NCBI RefSeq assembly: GCF_900177515.1
Contig: NZ_FXAK01000007.1
Coordinates: forward strand, 1,782,501 to 1,846,500
Direction of reading: 5' to 3'
DNA: 64,000 nucleotides
DNA from: Azospirillum oryzae
GTDB lineage: Bacteria; Pseudomonadota; Alphaproteobacteria; Azospirillales; Azospirillaceae
Every line of letters begins with the position of its first letter. The stretch's first letter is position 1. The notes beneath the pieces were generated by a model. The model did no database searches and was not told where the DNA came from. It worked only from the letters and a program-made list of their open reading frames with translations. A program made the translations under genes and the position numbers. Shown here piece after piece: positions 38,658-46,927 of the stretch.

Positions 38658-39725
38658 TCACGCCCGCAACATGACGATGTGCGCAAGATATTGCATGCAT
38701 GCGCGGTCGTGCATACGAACATTCCATGGCATGTCCAGAGCCTCTCCTTCGGCGTGCAGCCTTCCGACCGACTGCGGATGGGCACCCGGCGTCAGGAGCC
38801 GGGCCAGCACCGCTTCGCAGCGGCCGGCATCGTTACCCCGCTGGGAATGGCCACCGAGCCAGGCCTCCACCGGCGTCGCCTGGGTCGACCAGTCGAAGGG
38901 CGTTGCCAGCAGCGCACCGCCGCCGTCCGCCACCGCCCCGTCGATGGCGCGCAGCAGCGCCGGCGGCGAGGCCACGCAGTCCAGCACATTCATCGCCGCG
39001 ACCAGGGCGAATTGCCGTGGTGCGAAGGGCGGGAACATCGCGTCGCCGATCCAGAAATCGACCCGCTCCGCCCCGGGAAACCGGACCTCGATCCGCCGGC
39101 GGTCATAGGCGATGCCGGAACGGCGCAGCGGAAAGACCGCTTCGCCCCGCTCCATCACCCGCCGCGCCAGCATCAGCAACGGCCAGTGCAGGTCGAGCCC
39201 GACCACGAGGCCGCCGGTCCGTTCCGCCAGTTCGAAGCTGGTCCGTCCGGCGCCGCAGCCGAGGTCCAGCACCGGCCCGGCCGGCAGAGCGCCCAGACGT
39301 TCCAACCCGGCGTCGAGGCAGCGCACCACCGATCCGCCCTGCCCCGACGGCGTCTCCGGGTCGAGGTCGGCGTAATGATCCCAGCCATAGCTTGACAGGT
39401 GCTGCCGCGTGGCGTTGAAGGCGCTGTCGGGGCCGAAGCCGTCGCCCAGCACCCCCTCCATCGCCGCCGGCAGGTCGGTGCGCGTGGTCAGCAGATGGCC
39501 GTTGGCCGCCATCCAGCCGCGCAGGTCGGGAACCAGGATCGGAACACCGTCGACGATCGGATATTCCATGGCGCAGGCGTCGTTGCCGCACACCAGCGTG
39601 CCCCAGCGCACCTCGTCCGCCGTCGCCTCTTCCACCATGCCCAGCGCCAGCGGCACCGCTGCCCCGCCGGTGGCGAGGCAGCGCGGGCAGACAGGGCGCA
39701 GGCTCTCGAAATGGCCGAGGCGCAT
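38658..39725 (-). CDS. SAM-dependent methyltransferase with Trm112-like zinc-ribbon N-terminus
   Basis: 355 residues. Residues ~12-70 form a Trm112-like zinc ribbon: CPRC, then CGNDACAMEYPIVDGVPILVPD, with four usable cysteines. The class I methyltransferase core follows, with VLDLGCGAGRTSFELAERTGG (motif I) and GDAMFPPF (motif III region). There is no signal peptide. It ends 250 bp before clpV and starts 4 bp after the PAAR stop, so it is probably translated with PAAR. The substrate is unknown. It could modify a T6SS component, act as an effector adaptor, or itself be cargo. Confidence 0.82.
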   Translation of the reverse strand: MRLGHFESLRPVCPRCLATGGAAVPLALGMVEEATADEVRWGTLVCGNDACAMEYPIVDGVPILVPDLRGWMAANGHLLTTRTDLPAAMEGVLGDGFGPDSAFNATRQHLSSYGWDHYADLDPETPSGQGGSVVRCLDAGLERLGALPAGPVLDLGCGAGRTSFELAERTGGLVVGLDLHWPLLMLARRVMERGEAVFPLRRSGIAYDRRRIEVRFPGAERVDFWIGDAMFPPFAPRQFALVAAMNVLDCVASPPALLRAIDGAVADGGGALLATPFDWSTQATPVEAWLGGHSQRGNDAGRCEAVLARLLTPGAHPQSVGRLHAEGEALDMPWNVRMHDRACMQYLAHIVMLRA

Positions 39726-39729
39726 GTGG

Positions 39730-40113
39730 TCAGCCGCCGATGATGACGGTGGGGCAGCCGGGCGGCAGCACCTTGCCGACCGGTGCGGGGATCGGGGCGA
39801 CGCAACTGGTGTGTGCGGTCATGTCGTTGATCCGGGCAGCCGGCAGGCTGTTGATGAGAACGGTGCCCGATCCTTGCGAGATCATGCCGGGACCGGCGGG
39901 AATGCAGCCGGGCAGCACGCAGGGGGCGGAGATGTCGGTCAGCCGCGCCGCCGGCATCTTGCCGATCAGCACCGTCGGACTGCCCAGGATGATCGCCAGC
40001 GGCAGTCCCGGATGGGGTGCCGGCGCCGGCACCGGGGCCGGCGGGTGGATCGGTGCGTGGCAGTGCGGCGTGTCCTGCTTGATCAGGTCGCCGAGGCGGG
40101 CGGCAGGCGGCAT
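39730..40113 (-). CDS. PAAR-domain spike tip protein
   Basis: 127 residues, PAAR domain only. It begins MPPAARLGDLIKQD, carries histidines and cysteines for the tip metal (HCHAP, TDISAPCVLPGC, AHTSCVAP), and ends CPTVIIGG. PAAR proteins cap the VgrG trimer and carry effectors. There is no C-terminal toxin domain. A proline/alanine loop (~20-35) is longer than usual. It is followed 4 bp later by the methyltransferase and preceded by a small unknown gene 18 bp away. Confidence 0.92.
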   Translation of the reverse strand: MPPAARLGDLIKQDTPHCHAPIHPPAPVPAPAPHPGLPLAIILGSPTVLIGKMPAARLTDISAPCVLPGCIPAGPGMISQGSGTVLINSLPAARINDMTAHTSCVAPIPAPVGKVLPPGCPTVIIGG

Positions 40114-40131
40114 CCTGGTGACTCCGGCCGG

Positions 40132-40449
40132 TCAGAACGGCGATTCGCCGGCAGCCACCGGGCTGCCGGACAGGAAGGGCGACGGGACGCCCGGCGATTG
40201 CGGCATGAGCGGGCGGCCGGCGCGGAACGTCATCCGCGACACCACCGTCTCGCCATCCTCCGCAAAGAAGAGGCACGGTCCTTCCAGCATCCCCGCGGCA
40301 ATGCCGACCCGCGCCAGCAGCCGGCCGGAGGAGTCGCGCTTATCCACCAGCACGGGAATGCCGGTGTCCACGGCCACATCGACCGGAAAGCCGGTAGCGG
40401 CGTCTTTCGGGTTGTACCGGTCGGCGTCAGGAGTCATCGCAAAAGGCAT
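40132..40449 (-). CDS. Small unknown protein, first gene of the T6SS left arm
   Basis: 105 residues, no TM segment. Residues ~20-85 look like a small beta-rich domain (DVAVDTGIPVLVDKRDSSGRLLARVGIA, then FFAEDGETVVSRMTFRAGRP), with weak similarity in style to repeat antitoxins of the YwqK kind. The C-terminus is Pro/Ser-rich. It starts the leftward arm beside the divergent control region and precedes PAAR. I cannot assign a function; a PAAR adaptor or an immunity-like protein are possible. Confidence 0.55.
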   Translation of the reverse strand: MPFAMTPDADRYNPKDAATGFPVDVAVDTGIPVLVDKRDSSGRLLARVGIAAGMLEGPCLFFAEDGETVVSRMTFRAGRPLMPQSPGVPSPFLSGSPVAAGESPF

Positions 40450-40590
40450 CCCGAGGGGCTTCGTTCCGACGTCAGACCGGCAGCATTCATCCGCAATTGC
40501 GTTTCGTCAAGCTTGTCTGGGTAGCCCACCCGCTAATTTGTTACGCATCTGCAATATTTCGTTCGTCCACCCGGCCCATGACGAATAGCC

Positions 40591-40658
40591 TTGTCGAACC
40601 GTTATAAGTAACGCTATCAATTTTGTGGCCCGAACGCTTACTCCCAAACTCGTGGGAG
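40591..40658 (+). promoter_or_regulatory. Divergent T6SS control region with two inverted repeats
   Basis: In the 266-bp gap between the two arms, TTGTCG (40591) and TATCAA (40615) are separated by 18 bases, a plausible promoter for tssA. The spacer holds a perfect palindrome CGTTA-TAAG-TAACG (40600-40613), suited to an operator. A second palindrome, CTCCCA-AACTCG-TGGGAG (40641-40658), lies ~60 bases before the tssA start. The region is AT-richer than its surroundings. Promoter assignment is weak; both palindromes are exact. Confidence 0.4.
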
Positions 40659-40715
40659 GGCCGGCGGTCGGCTATCGCTTCCTTCATATGAATGCGGAAA
40701 GGGTGCTCTCCTTAC

Positions 40716-41855
40716 ATGGCGTCACCGCAGATTTTCGACATTGAAGAGCTTCTGCAGCCGATCGAGGGTGATTCCGAGTCTGGAATCGACCTGCGCGAGA
40801 ACGCTTCGGCCGACTACTACACAGTCAAGGATGCGCGCAGCGCCGCCCGCGCCGCGGAACGCTCCATGGATGTGGAGGACGACGCCGGCGGGCTCCTGCC
40901 CGAATGGCGCACCATCCTGGAGGTCAGCCCCAGAATCCTGCGCACCCAGGCCAAGGACCTGGAGGTCACCGCGTGGTTCATCGAGGCGCTGCTGCGGGCG
41001 GAGGGCTATGCCGGCCTGCGCGACGGTTTCGCGCTGGCCCGCGGCCTGGTGGAGCGGTTCTGGGACGGGCTGTATCCCGCGCCGGACGAGGACGGCATTG
41101 CCACCCGCGTCGGCCCGCTGACCGGCCTGAACGGCGAATCGGCCGACGGCACGCTGATCCAGCCGATCCGCAAGGTGCCGCTGACGATGGGGGACATCCC
41201 CTACTCGCTCTGGCAGTACGAACAGGCCATCGAGCTGGCGAAGATCACCGACGAAGCACGCCGTCAGGCGCGAATCGACAACGGCGCCGTCACCTGGGAA
41301 CAGTTCGAGCAGAGCGTGCGCGAGACGCCGGCCTCCGAGTTCAAGACGCTGGTCGAGGATATCCAGGGCGCCATCGACGAGTTCGAGGCGCTGGGCAAGA
41401 CCCTGTACGACAAGGCCGGCTACGATTCGCCGCCCGCCGGCAACATCCGCAACGTGCTGGCCGCCGCGCTGGACGCGGTGAACTATGCCGCGCGCGACCG
41501 TCTGGCGACCCTGTCCGGCGACGAGCCGGCAGCGGCGGCCGACGCCCCCTCGGGATCGACCGAGCTGGTGGCGGCCGGCGGCGGGGCGGTGACCGCGACG
41601 GCGAAGGTCCAGGCCAGCGGGGCTGTGACAACGCGCGAGGAAGCCTTCAAGGTCCTCTTGCAGGTCGCCGATTTCTTCCGCAAGACGGAACCTCATTCCC
41701 CCATCTCCTACACGTTGGAGGAGGTGGTGCGCCGCGGCCGCATGTCGCTGCAGGAGCTTTTGCAGGAACTCATCACCGACGAGGAAACGCGGCGGCAGTT
41801 CTTCATCGCCTCCGGCGCCAAGGCGCCGCCGCCGGCAGAGCAATCCGGGTATTGA
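40716..41855 (+). CDS. tssA: T6SS baseplate-cap protein TssA
   Basis: 379 residues from ATG 40716; an ATG at 40692 in the same frame would add eight residues. The ImpA_N domain covers ~1-150 (GIDLRENASADYYTVKDARS, PEWRTILEVSPRILRTQAKD, LEVTAWFIEALLRAEGYAGL). A middle helical region and a C-terminal domain with EEAFKVLLQVADFFRKTEPHSPISYTLEEVVRRG follow. It primes sheath and tube polymerisation at the baseplate. First gene of the rightward arm, 45 bp before tssB. Confidence 0.95.
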   Translation: MASPQIFDIEELLQPIEGDSESGIDLRENASADYYTVKDARSAARAAERSMDVEDDAGGLLPEWRTILEVSPRILRTQAKDLEVTAWFIEALLRAEGYAGLRDGFALARGLVERFWDGLYPAPDEDGIATRVGPLTGLNGESADGTLIQPIRKVPLTMGDIPYSLWQYEQAIELAKITDEARRQARIDNGAVTWEQFEQSVRETPASEFKTLVEDIQGAIDEFEALGKTLYDKAGYDSPPAGNIRNVLAAALDAVNYAARDRLATLSGDEPAAAADAPSGSTELVAAGGGAVTATAKVQASGAVTTREEAFKVLLQVADFFRKTEPHSPISYTLEEVVRRGRMSLQELLQELITDEETRRQFFIASGAKAPPPAEQSGY

Positions 41856-41899
41856 CGATCATCGCCTATCCTACGGCGTGAGCAGGGAGGTCCGATCAC

Positions 41900-42406
41900 A
41901 TGGCGAGTATCCACCAGAAGCTGGATCGCGTGCGCAAGCCCCGCGTCCACATCACCTACGACGTCGAGACCGAAGGCGCGACCGTCGTCAAGGAGCTGCC
42001 CTTCGTCGTGGGCGTCCTCGGCGACTTCTCGGGCGATCCGACCGAGCCGCTGAAGCCGCTGAAGGACCGCAAGTTCATTCAGATCGACCGCGACAACTTC
42101 AACGACGTCATGGCCCGCATGACGCCTGGCCTGAAGATGAAGGTCGACAACACCCTGGCCGACGACGGCACCCAGCTGTCGGTCGATCTCGCCTTCAAGT
42201 CGATGGAGGACTTCGAGCCGGGCCGCGTCGTTCAGCAGGTGGAGCCGCTGCGCAAGCTGCTGGAGACCCGCAACCAGTTGCGCGACCTGCTGAGCAAGGC
42301 CGACCGTTCGGAAGAGCTGGAAGGCCTGCTGGAGCGCGTGCTGCAGAACACCGACGAGCTGAAGGCGCTGAGCGGCGAGCTCGGCACCGAGACGAAGGAG
42401 GGCTGA
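41900..42406 (+). CDS. tssB: T6SS contractile sheath small subunit TssB (VipA)
   Basis: 168 residues, normal length. ASIHQKLDRVRKPRVHITYDVE at the start and LPFVVGVLGDFSG are the family signatures. The C-terminal helix pair interlocks with TssC and carries the ClpV recognition element. GGAGG is 9 bases before ATG 41900. Ends 4 bp before tssC. Confidence 0.97.
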   Translation: MASIHQKLDRVRKPRVHITYDVETEGATVVKELPFVVGVLGDFSGDPTEPLKPLKDRKFIQIDRDNFNDVMARMTPGLKMKVDNTLADDGTQLSVDLAFKSMEDFEPGRVVQQVEPLRKLLETRNQLRDLLSKADRSEELEGLLERVLQNTDELKALSGELGTETKEG

Positions 42407-42410
42407 TCTT

Positions 42411-43904
42411 ATGAGCGACGCTCAGACCCAGGGCGCTGCCGCCGCCGGTGCGGTCGCCGAAGGTACCGGCCTCTCGATCCTCGACCAGGCCATCGCCGCC
42501 ACCAAGCAGACCGAGCCTGATCGTGCGCAGGAGCTGCTGCGTACGCTGACCCAGGAAGCGCTGGCCGGCACGGTCACCTTCAACAAGAACCTGGGCCAGA
42601 CGATCAACAAGGCGATCGCCGCGATCGACGCCAAGATCAGCAAGCAGCTCAACGCCATCATGCACCACGAGAAGTTCCAGAAGCTGGAAGGCTCGTGGCG
42701 CGGCCTGAACTATCTGGTCATGAACTCGGAGACGGGCTCCACGCTCAAGATCCGCGTCATGAACTGCCCGAAGAAGGACCTGTACAAGGACATTTCGAAG
42801 GCGGTCGAGTTCGACCAGAGCAACCTGTTCAAGAAGATCTACGAGAACGAGTTCGGCATCGCCGGCGGCGAACCCTACGGCGCCCTGATCGGCGACTACG
42901 AGTTCACCAACCACCCCGACGACATGGAGCTGCTGACCGGCGTCTCCAACGTCGCGGCGGCCGCCTTCGCGCCCTTCATCTCCGCCGCCAGCCCCAAGCT
43001 GTTTGGCTTCGAGGACATGACCGAGCTGTCGAAGCCGCGCGACCTGGAGAAGATCTTCGACAGCGTCGAGTACACCAAGTGGCGCAGCTTCCGTGAAAGC
43101 GACGACAGCCGCTTCGTCACGCTGACCATGCCGCGCGTGCTGGCCCGCATGCCCTACGGCGCCAACACCAAGCCGGTCGAGGAGTTCGAGTACGAGGAGG
43201 CCCCGTACGAAGGCGGCATCGCCCGGCCGATGGCCCACAACGATTACTGCTGGATGAACGCCTCCTACGCGATGGGCCAGCGCCTGACCAACGCCTTCTC
43301 GCAGTATGGCTGGTGCACGGCCATCCGCGGCGCCGAGGGCGGCGGCAAGGTGGAGAACCTGCCCTTCCACACCTTCACCTCGGACGACGGCGACAGCGAC
43401 GCCAAGTGCCCGACCGAGATCGGCATCACCGACCGTCGCGAGGCCGAGCTGTCGAAGCTGGGCTTCCTGCCGCTCTGCCACTACAAGAACCAGGACTACG
43501 CCGTCTTCTTCGGCGCCCAGACCACACAGAAGCCCAAGAAGTACGACCGGCCGGAGGCGACCGCGAACGCCGCGATCTCCGCCCGCCTGCCCTACATCAT
43601 GGCGACCTCGCGTTTCGCCCATTACCTGAAGATCATGGCGCGCGACAAGATCGGCTCCTTCATGGAGGCGAGCGACTGCGAGGCGTGGCTGAACCGCTGG
43701 ATCCTGAACTACGTCAACGGCAACGAAGCCGCAGGCCAGGAGATGAAGGCGAAGTATCCGCTGGCCGAAGCCAAGGTGCAGGTGAAGGAGATCCCGGGCA
43801 AGCCCGGCTCCTACAATGCCGTCGCCTGGATGCGCCCGTGGCTGCAGATGGAGGAACTGACCACCTCCATGCGCATGGTCGCCCGCATCCCGCAGGCCGG
43901 CTGA
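42411..43904 (+). CDS. tssC: T6SS contractile sheath large subunit TssC (VipB)
   Basis: 497 residues. LNAIMHHEKFQKLEGSWRGL, KAVEFDQSNLFKKIYENEFG and GGEPYGALIGDYEF are diagnostic. It forms the sheath with TssB. It is followed 7 bp later by a second TssC-like gene. The C-terminus (VKEIPGKPGSYNAVAWMRPW) is intact. Confidence 0.97.
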   Translation: MSDAQTQGAAAAGAVAEGTGLSILDQAIAATKQTEPDRAQELLRTLTQEALAGTVTFNKNLGQTINKAIAAIDAKISKQLNAIMHHEKFQKLEGSWRGLNYLVMNSETGSTLKIRVMNCPKKDLYKDISKAVEFDQSNLFKKIYENEFGIAGGEPYGALIGDYEFTNHPDDMELLTGVSNVAAAAFAPFISAASPKLFGFEDMTELSKPRDLEKIFDSVEYTKWRSFRESDDSRFVTLTMPRVLARMPYGANTKPVEEFEYEEAPYEGGIARPMAHNDYCWMNASYAMGQRLTNAFSQYGWCTAIRGAEGGGKVENLPFHTFTSDDGDSDAKCPTEIGITDRREAELSKLGFLPLCHYKNQDYAVFFGAQTTQKPKKYDRPEATANAAISARLPYIMATSRFAHYLKIMARDKIGSFMEASDCEAWLNRWILNYVNGNEAAGQEMKAKYPLAEAKVQVKEIPGKPGSYNAVAWMRPWLQMEELTTSMRMVARIPQAG

Positions 43905-43911
43905 TAACCGC

Positions 43912-45462
43912 ATGAGCGAGTCAGCGGCCGACTTTCATGCCGATGACGCGGAGGCAACGGTCCTTGAACGGCCGTTGCGTCTGCGGGCGGTCGACATGGC
44001 GATCGGCCGCGACGACCCCGGCCTGCTCGACGCCTTTCTGGCGGCGGATGGGCCGGGCGAGGCGCTTCGCCTGTGGTTCGGGATCACCCTTCCCGTTTAT
44101 GACAGCCTGGACATGCTGCGCGCCGCGCTCGACCGCGACATCGCGGCCATCGACGCGCTGCTGTCCGAGCAGGTCAACGCCATCCTGCACCACAAGCGCT
44201 TCCAGTCGCTGGAAGGTTCGTGGCGCGGGGTGCGCACGCTGGTGAAGCAGGCGCAGACGGCCGAGACGGTGGTGCTGCGGCTGCTGAACCTGACCTGGGC
44301 CGAACTGTGCCGCGACCAGGAACGCGCCATCGAGTTCGACCAGAGCCAGCTGTTCAACAAGGTCTACAGCGACGAATTCGGCATGCCCGGCGGCCGTCCC
44401 TTCGGCGTGCTGCTGTGTGACTATGCGGTGCAGCATCGTCCGACCAAGGAACGGCCGACCGACGACGTGTCCGGCCTGAAGGGGCTGGCCCAGGTCGCCG
44501 CGGCGGCTTTCGCCCCCGCCATCGTCGGGGCGGCGCCTGAGCTGTTCGGACTGGAGACCTTCCACGAGCTTGGCCTGCCGCTGGATCTGAAATCGGTGCT
44601 GCGGCAGGCGGAATACCAGCGCTGGCACCGCTTCCAGGAAACCGAGGATTCACGCTTTATAGGCGTGGCTCTGCCGCGCGTGCTGATGCGCGAACCCTAC
44701 GGCGACGATCCGCAGGCCCGCCACGGCTTCCGCTACCGCGAGGAGTCTCTCGGCGGTGAAGGCGGCATGCGGCTGGAGGATCACTGCTGGGGCAATGCCG
44801 TCTACGCCTTCGGCACCGTGCTGATCCGCTCCTTTCTGCACCACGGCTGGTTCGCCGACATCCGCGGCGCCCAGCGCGATGTGGTCGGTGGGGGGCTGGT
44901 GACCGAACTGGTGGTGCCGGACTTCGCCACCGACGCCACGAAGGTGGCCCAGAAATTCTCGGTCGAGGTCTCGATCTCCGACCAGCTGGAACGGGACCTG
45001 GACGATCTGGGCTTCATCCCGGTCAGCCGCTGCAAGGACACGCCCTATCTGGTCTTCTATGGCAACCAGTCGGTCCAGCGGGTCGGGCAGTACACCACCG
45101 CGACGGCGACCGCCAACGCCCGGCTGTCGGCCATGATGCGCTACATGTTCTGCGTGGCGCGCTTCGCCCATTTCCTGAAGGTGATGGTGCGCGACCGCGT
45201 CGGCGCCTTCGTCACGCCGGAGGAATGCGAGCGCGATCTGCAGAGCTGGCTGCACGGCTATTGCCTGGGCAACGACGACGCCAGCCTGGACCAGAAGGCG
45301 CGCTATCCCCTGAGGGAAGGCAGCATCCAGGTCCGCGCCATTCCGGGCAAGCCCGGCAACTATCAATGCGTCATCCATCTACGGCCGCACTTCCAGCTCG
45401 ATCAGGTCTTCTCGACCTTCAAGCTGGTGACGGAGCTGGCCCAAACCGGCGGGGCAGCCTGA
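43912..45462 (+). CDS. Second TssC-like protein (TssC2)
   Basis: 516 residues, clearly homologous to the preceding TssC throughout: LNAILHHKRFQSLEGSWRGV in the shorter form NAILHHKRFQSLEGSWRGV, AIEFDQSQLFNKVYSDEFG and IQVRAIPGKPGNYQCVIHLRP. The N-terminal ~60 residues differ. Two tandem TssC genes with a single tssB are known from some alphaproteobacterial systems such as Agrobacterium (TssC40/TssC41). Whether both build one mixed sheath, or one acts as a specialised cap or base subunit, is not settled by sequence. Confidence 0.92.
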   Translation: MSESAADFHADDAEATVLERPLRLRAVDMAIGRDDPGLLDAFLAADGPGEALRLWFGITLPVYDSLDMLRAALDRDIAAIDALLSEQVNAILHHKRFQSLEGSWRGVRTLVKQAQTAETVVLRLLNLTWAELCRDQERAIEFDQSQLFNKVYSDEFGMPGGRPFGVLLCDYAVQHRPTKERPTDDVSGLKGLAQVAAAAFAPAIVGAAPELFGLETFHELGLPLDLKSVLRQAEYQRWHRFQETEDSRFIGVALPRVLMREPYGDDPQARHGFRYREESLGGEGGMRLEDHCWGNAVYAFGTVLIRSFLHHGWFADIRGAQRDVVGGGLVTELVVPDFATDATKVAQKFSVEVSISDQLERDLDDLGFIPVSRCKDTPYLVFYGNQSVQRVGQYTTATATANARLSAMMRYMFCVARFAHFLKVMVRDRVGAFVTPEECERDLQSWLHGYCLGNDDASLDQKARYPLREGSIQVRAIPGKPGNYQCVIHLRPHFQLDQVFSTFKLVTELAQTGGAA

Positions 45463-45499
45463 TCCGGATCAGGTGCGCCATCCAGGGGAGAAACCGATC

Positions 45500-46297
45500 A
45501 TGAGCGAAACCGCAGCCCAGCTGTTCCAGGCGGGCCGTCTCGACGAGGCGATCACCGCGCTGAACGGCGAGATCAAGAAGAAGCCGACCGATCTCGACCG
45601 CCGCGTCTTCCTGGCCGAGCTGCTGAGCTTCGCCGGCAACCTGGAACGCGCCGACCTGCAACTCGACACCATCGGTACGCAGGAACCGCAGGTCGCCGTC
45701 ACCATGGCGCTGTTCCGCCAACTGGTGCGCGCCGAGCAGGCACGCGGCCAGCTGTTCGCCGACGGCCGGGTGCCGGAGTTCATCGACCAGCCCGCCGACC
45801 ATCTGCGCCTGCATCTGGAGGCACTGGTGGCGCTCCGCGCCGGCGACACCGCCGACGCGGTGGCGAAGCTGGCCCAGGCGGAGGAGATGCGCCCGCCGGT
45901 GTCCGGCAGCCATGACGGCACGCCGTTCGAGGATTTCCGCGACCTGGACGACCTGACCGGCGGCTTCTTCGAGGTCTACACCAGCACCGGCAAGTATTTC
46001 TGGATCGCCACCGAGACGGTGGAACTGGTCGAGTTCCGCGCGCCCGAACGGCCGCGCGACTTGCTGTGGCGCCCTGCCCACATGACGGTGCGCGGCGGCC
46101 CGGACGGCGAGGTCTATCTGCCGGCGCTGTATGGCGGCGCCCCCGCCGATGCCGATGCCGCGGTGAAGCTGGGCCGGGTGACGGAATGGTCGGAGGATGC
46201 ACCGGTGCGCGGGACCGGCCAGCGCTGCTTCCTGGTCGGGGAAGAGGCGGTGCCGATGATGCAGCTGGGCACGCTGGAGTTTTCGGGGGCGGTGTGA
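45500..46297 (+). CDS. tagJ: T6SS accessory protein ImpE/TagJ
   Basis: 265 residues from ATG 45500, with GGGGAG 8 bases before. TPR-like helices in the first half (AAQLFQAGRLDEAITALNGEIKK) and the ImpE signature in the second (GGFFEVYTSTGKYFWIATE, DLLWRPAHMTVRGGPDGEVYLPALY). TagJ binds TssB and modulates ClpV action. It sits between tssC2 and tssE as in other loci of this type. Confidence 0.93.
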   Translation: MSETAAQLFQAGRLDEAITALNGEIKKKPTDLDRRVFLAELLSFAGNLERADLQLDTIGTQEPQVAVTMALFRQLVRAEQARGQLFADGRVPEFIDQPADHLRLHLEALVALRAGDTADAVAKLAQAEEMRPPVSGSHDGTPFEDFRDLDDLTGGFFEVYTSTGKYFWIATETVELVEFRAPERPRDLLWRPAHMTVRGGPDGEVYLPALYGGAPADADAAVKLGRVTEWSEDAPVRGTGQRCFLVGEEAVPMMQLGTLEFSGAV

Positions 46298-46314
46298 GGG
46301 TCCTGATGCCGGTG

Positions 46315-46422
46315 CCCCCTCCCCATCCCTCCCCCGCCTTCGGCGGGAGAGGGGGTAGGAGCTTTGCAGAAGTTCAGCGGCAGTCCCCTCTCCCGCGAAG
46401 CGGGGGAGGGTTAGGGTGGGGG
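46315..46422. repeat. REP/BIME-like palindromic pair, copy 3
   Basis: Two units in inverted orientation (46315-46355 and 46385-46422) around a 29-base spacer, nearly identical to 902-1020. It is inserted between tagJ and tssE within an otherwise tightly packed operon and leaves the tssE start and its ribosome site intact. Confidence 0.8.
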
Positions 46423-46450
46423 CATGATCCCCCCGCATAGGAAAGCCACC

Positions 46451-46927
46451 ATGGATCGCAACCAATCCATCACCCTGTCCGTCCTGGACCGTCTGCTCGA
46501 CGACACGCCGGAGCACATGGCGCCGCGGCCGCACACCGTGGCGGACCTGCGGGCGGCGATCCGGCGCGACCTGGAGAACCTGCTGAACACGCGGCGGCGG
46601 GTGCTGGGCTGGCCGGACGACCTGACGGAACTGGCGGACTCGATCCTCGGCTATGGCTGCCACGACCTGCTGGTCGAGAATGTCGGCACCGAATCCCGCC
46701 GGCGCGAGGTGGTGGCGCAGATTGAGGCGGCGATCCGGCGGTGGGAGCCTCGCTTCGCCCAGCTGGCGGTGAGCATGGTCGAGAACAGCGACCCGGCCGA
46801 CCGCACGCTGCGATTCCGGATCGAGGCGCTGATCCACGCTGATCCGGCGCCCGAGCCGATGGTCTTCGACTCGGTGGTCGACCCCACCTCCAACATGGTC
46901 ACCGTGACGAGCAAGGCCCGTGGCTGA
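46451..46927 (+). CDS. tssE: T6SS baseplate wedge protein TssE (gp25-like)
   Basis: 158 residues from ATG 46451, with AGGAAAG upstream. SVLDRLLDDTP at the start, LRAAIRRDLENLLNTRRR and GYGCHDL in the centre are the gp25/TssE signatures. It caps the sheath at the baseplate. The last 8 bases overlap tssF. Confidence 0.95.
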   Translation: MDRNQSITLSVLDRLLDDTPEHMAPRPHTVADLRAAIRRDLENLLNTRRRVLGWPDDLTELADSILGYGCHDLLVENVGTESRRREVVAQIEAAIRRWEPRFAQLAVSMVENSDPADRTLRFRIEALIHADPAPEPMVFDSVVDPTSNMVTVTSKARG

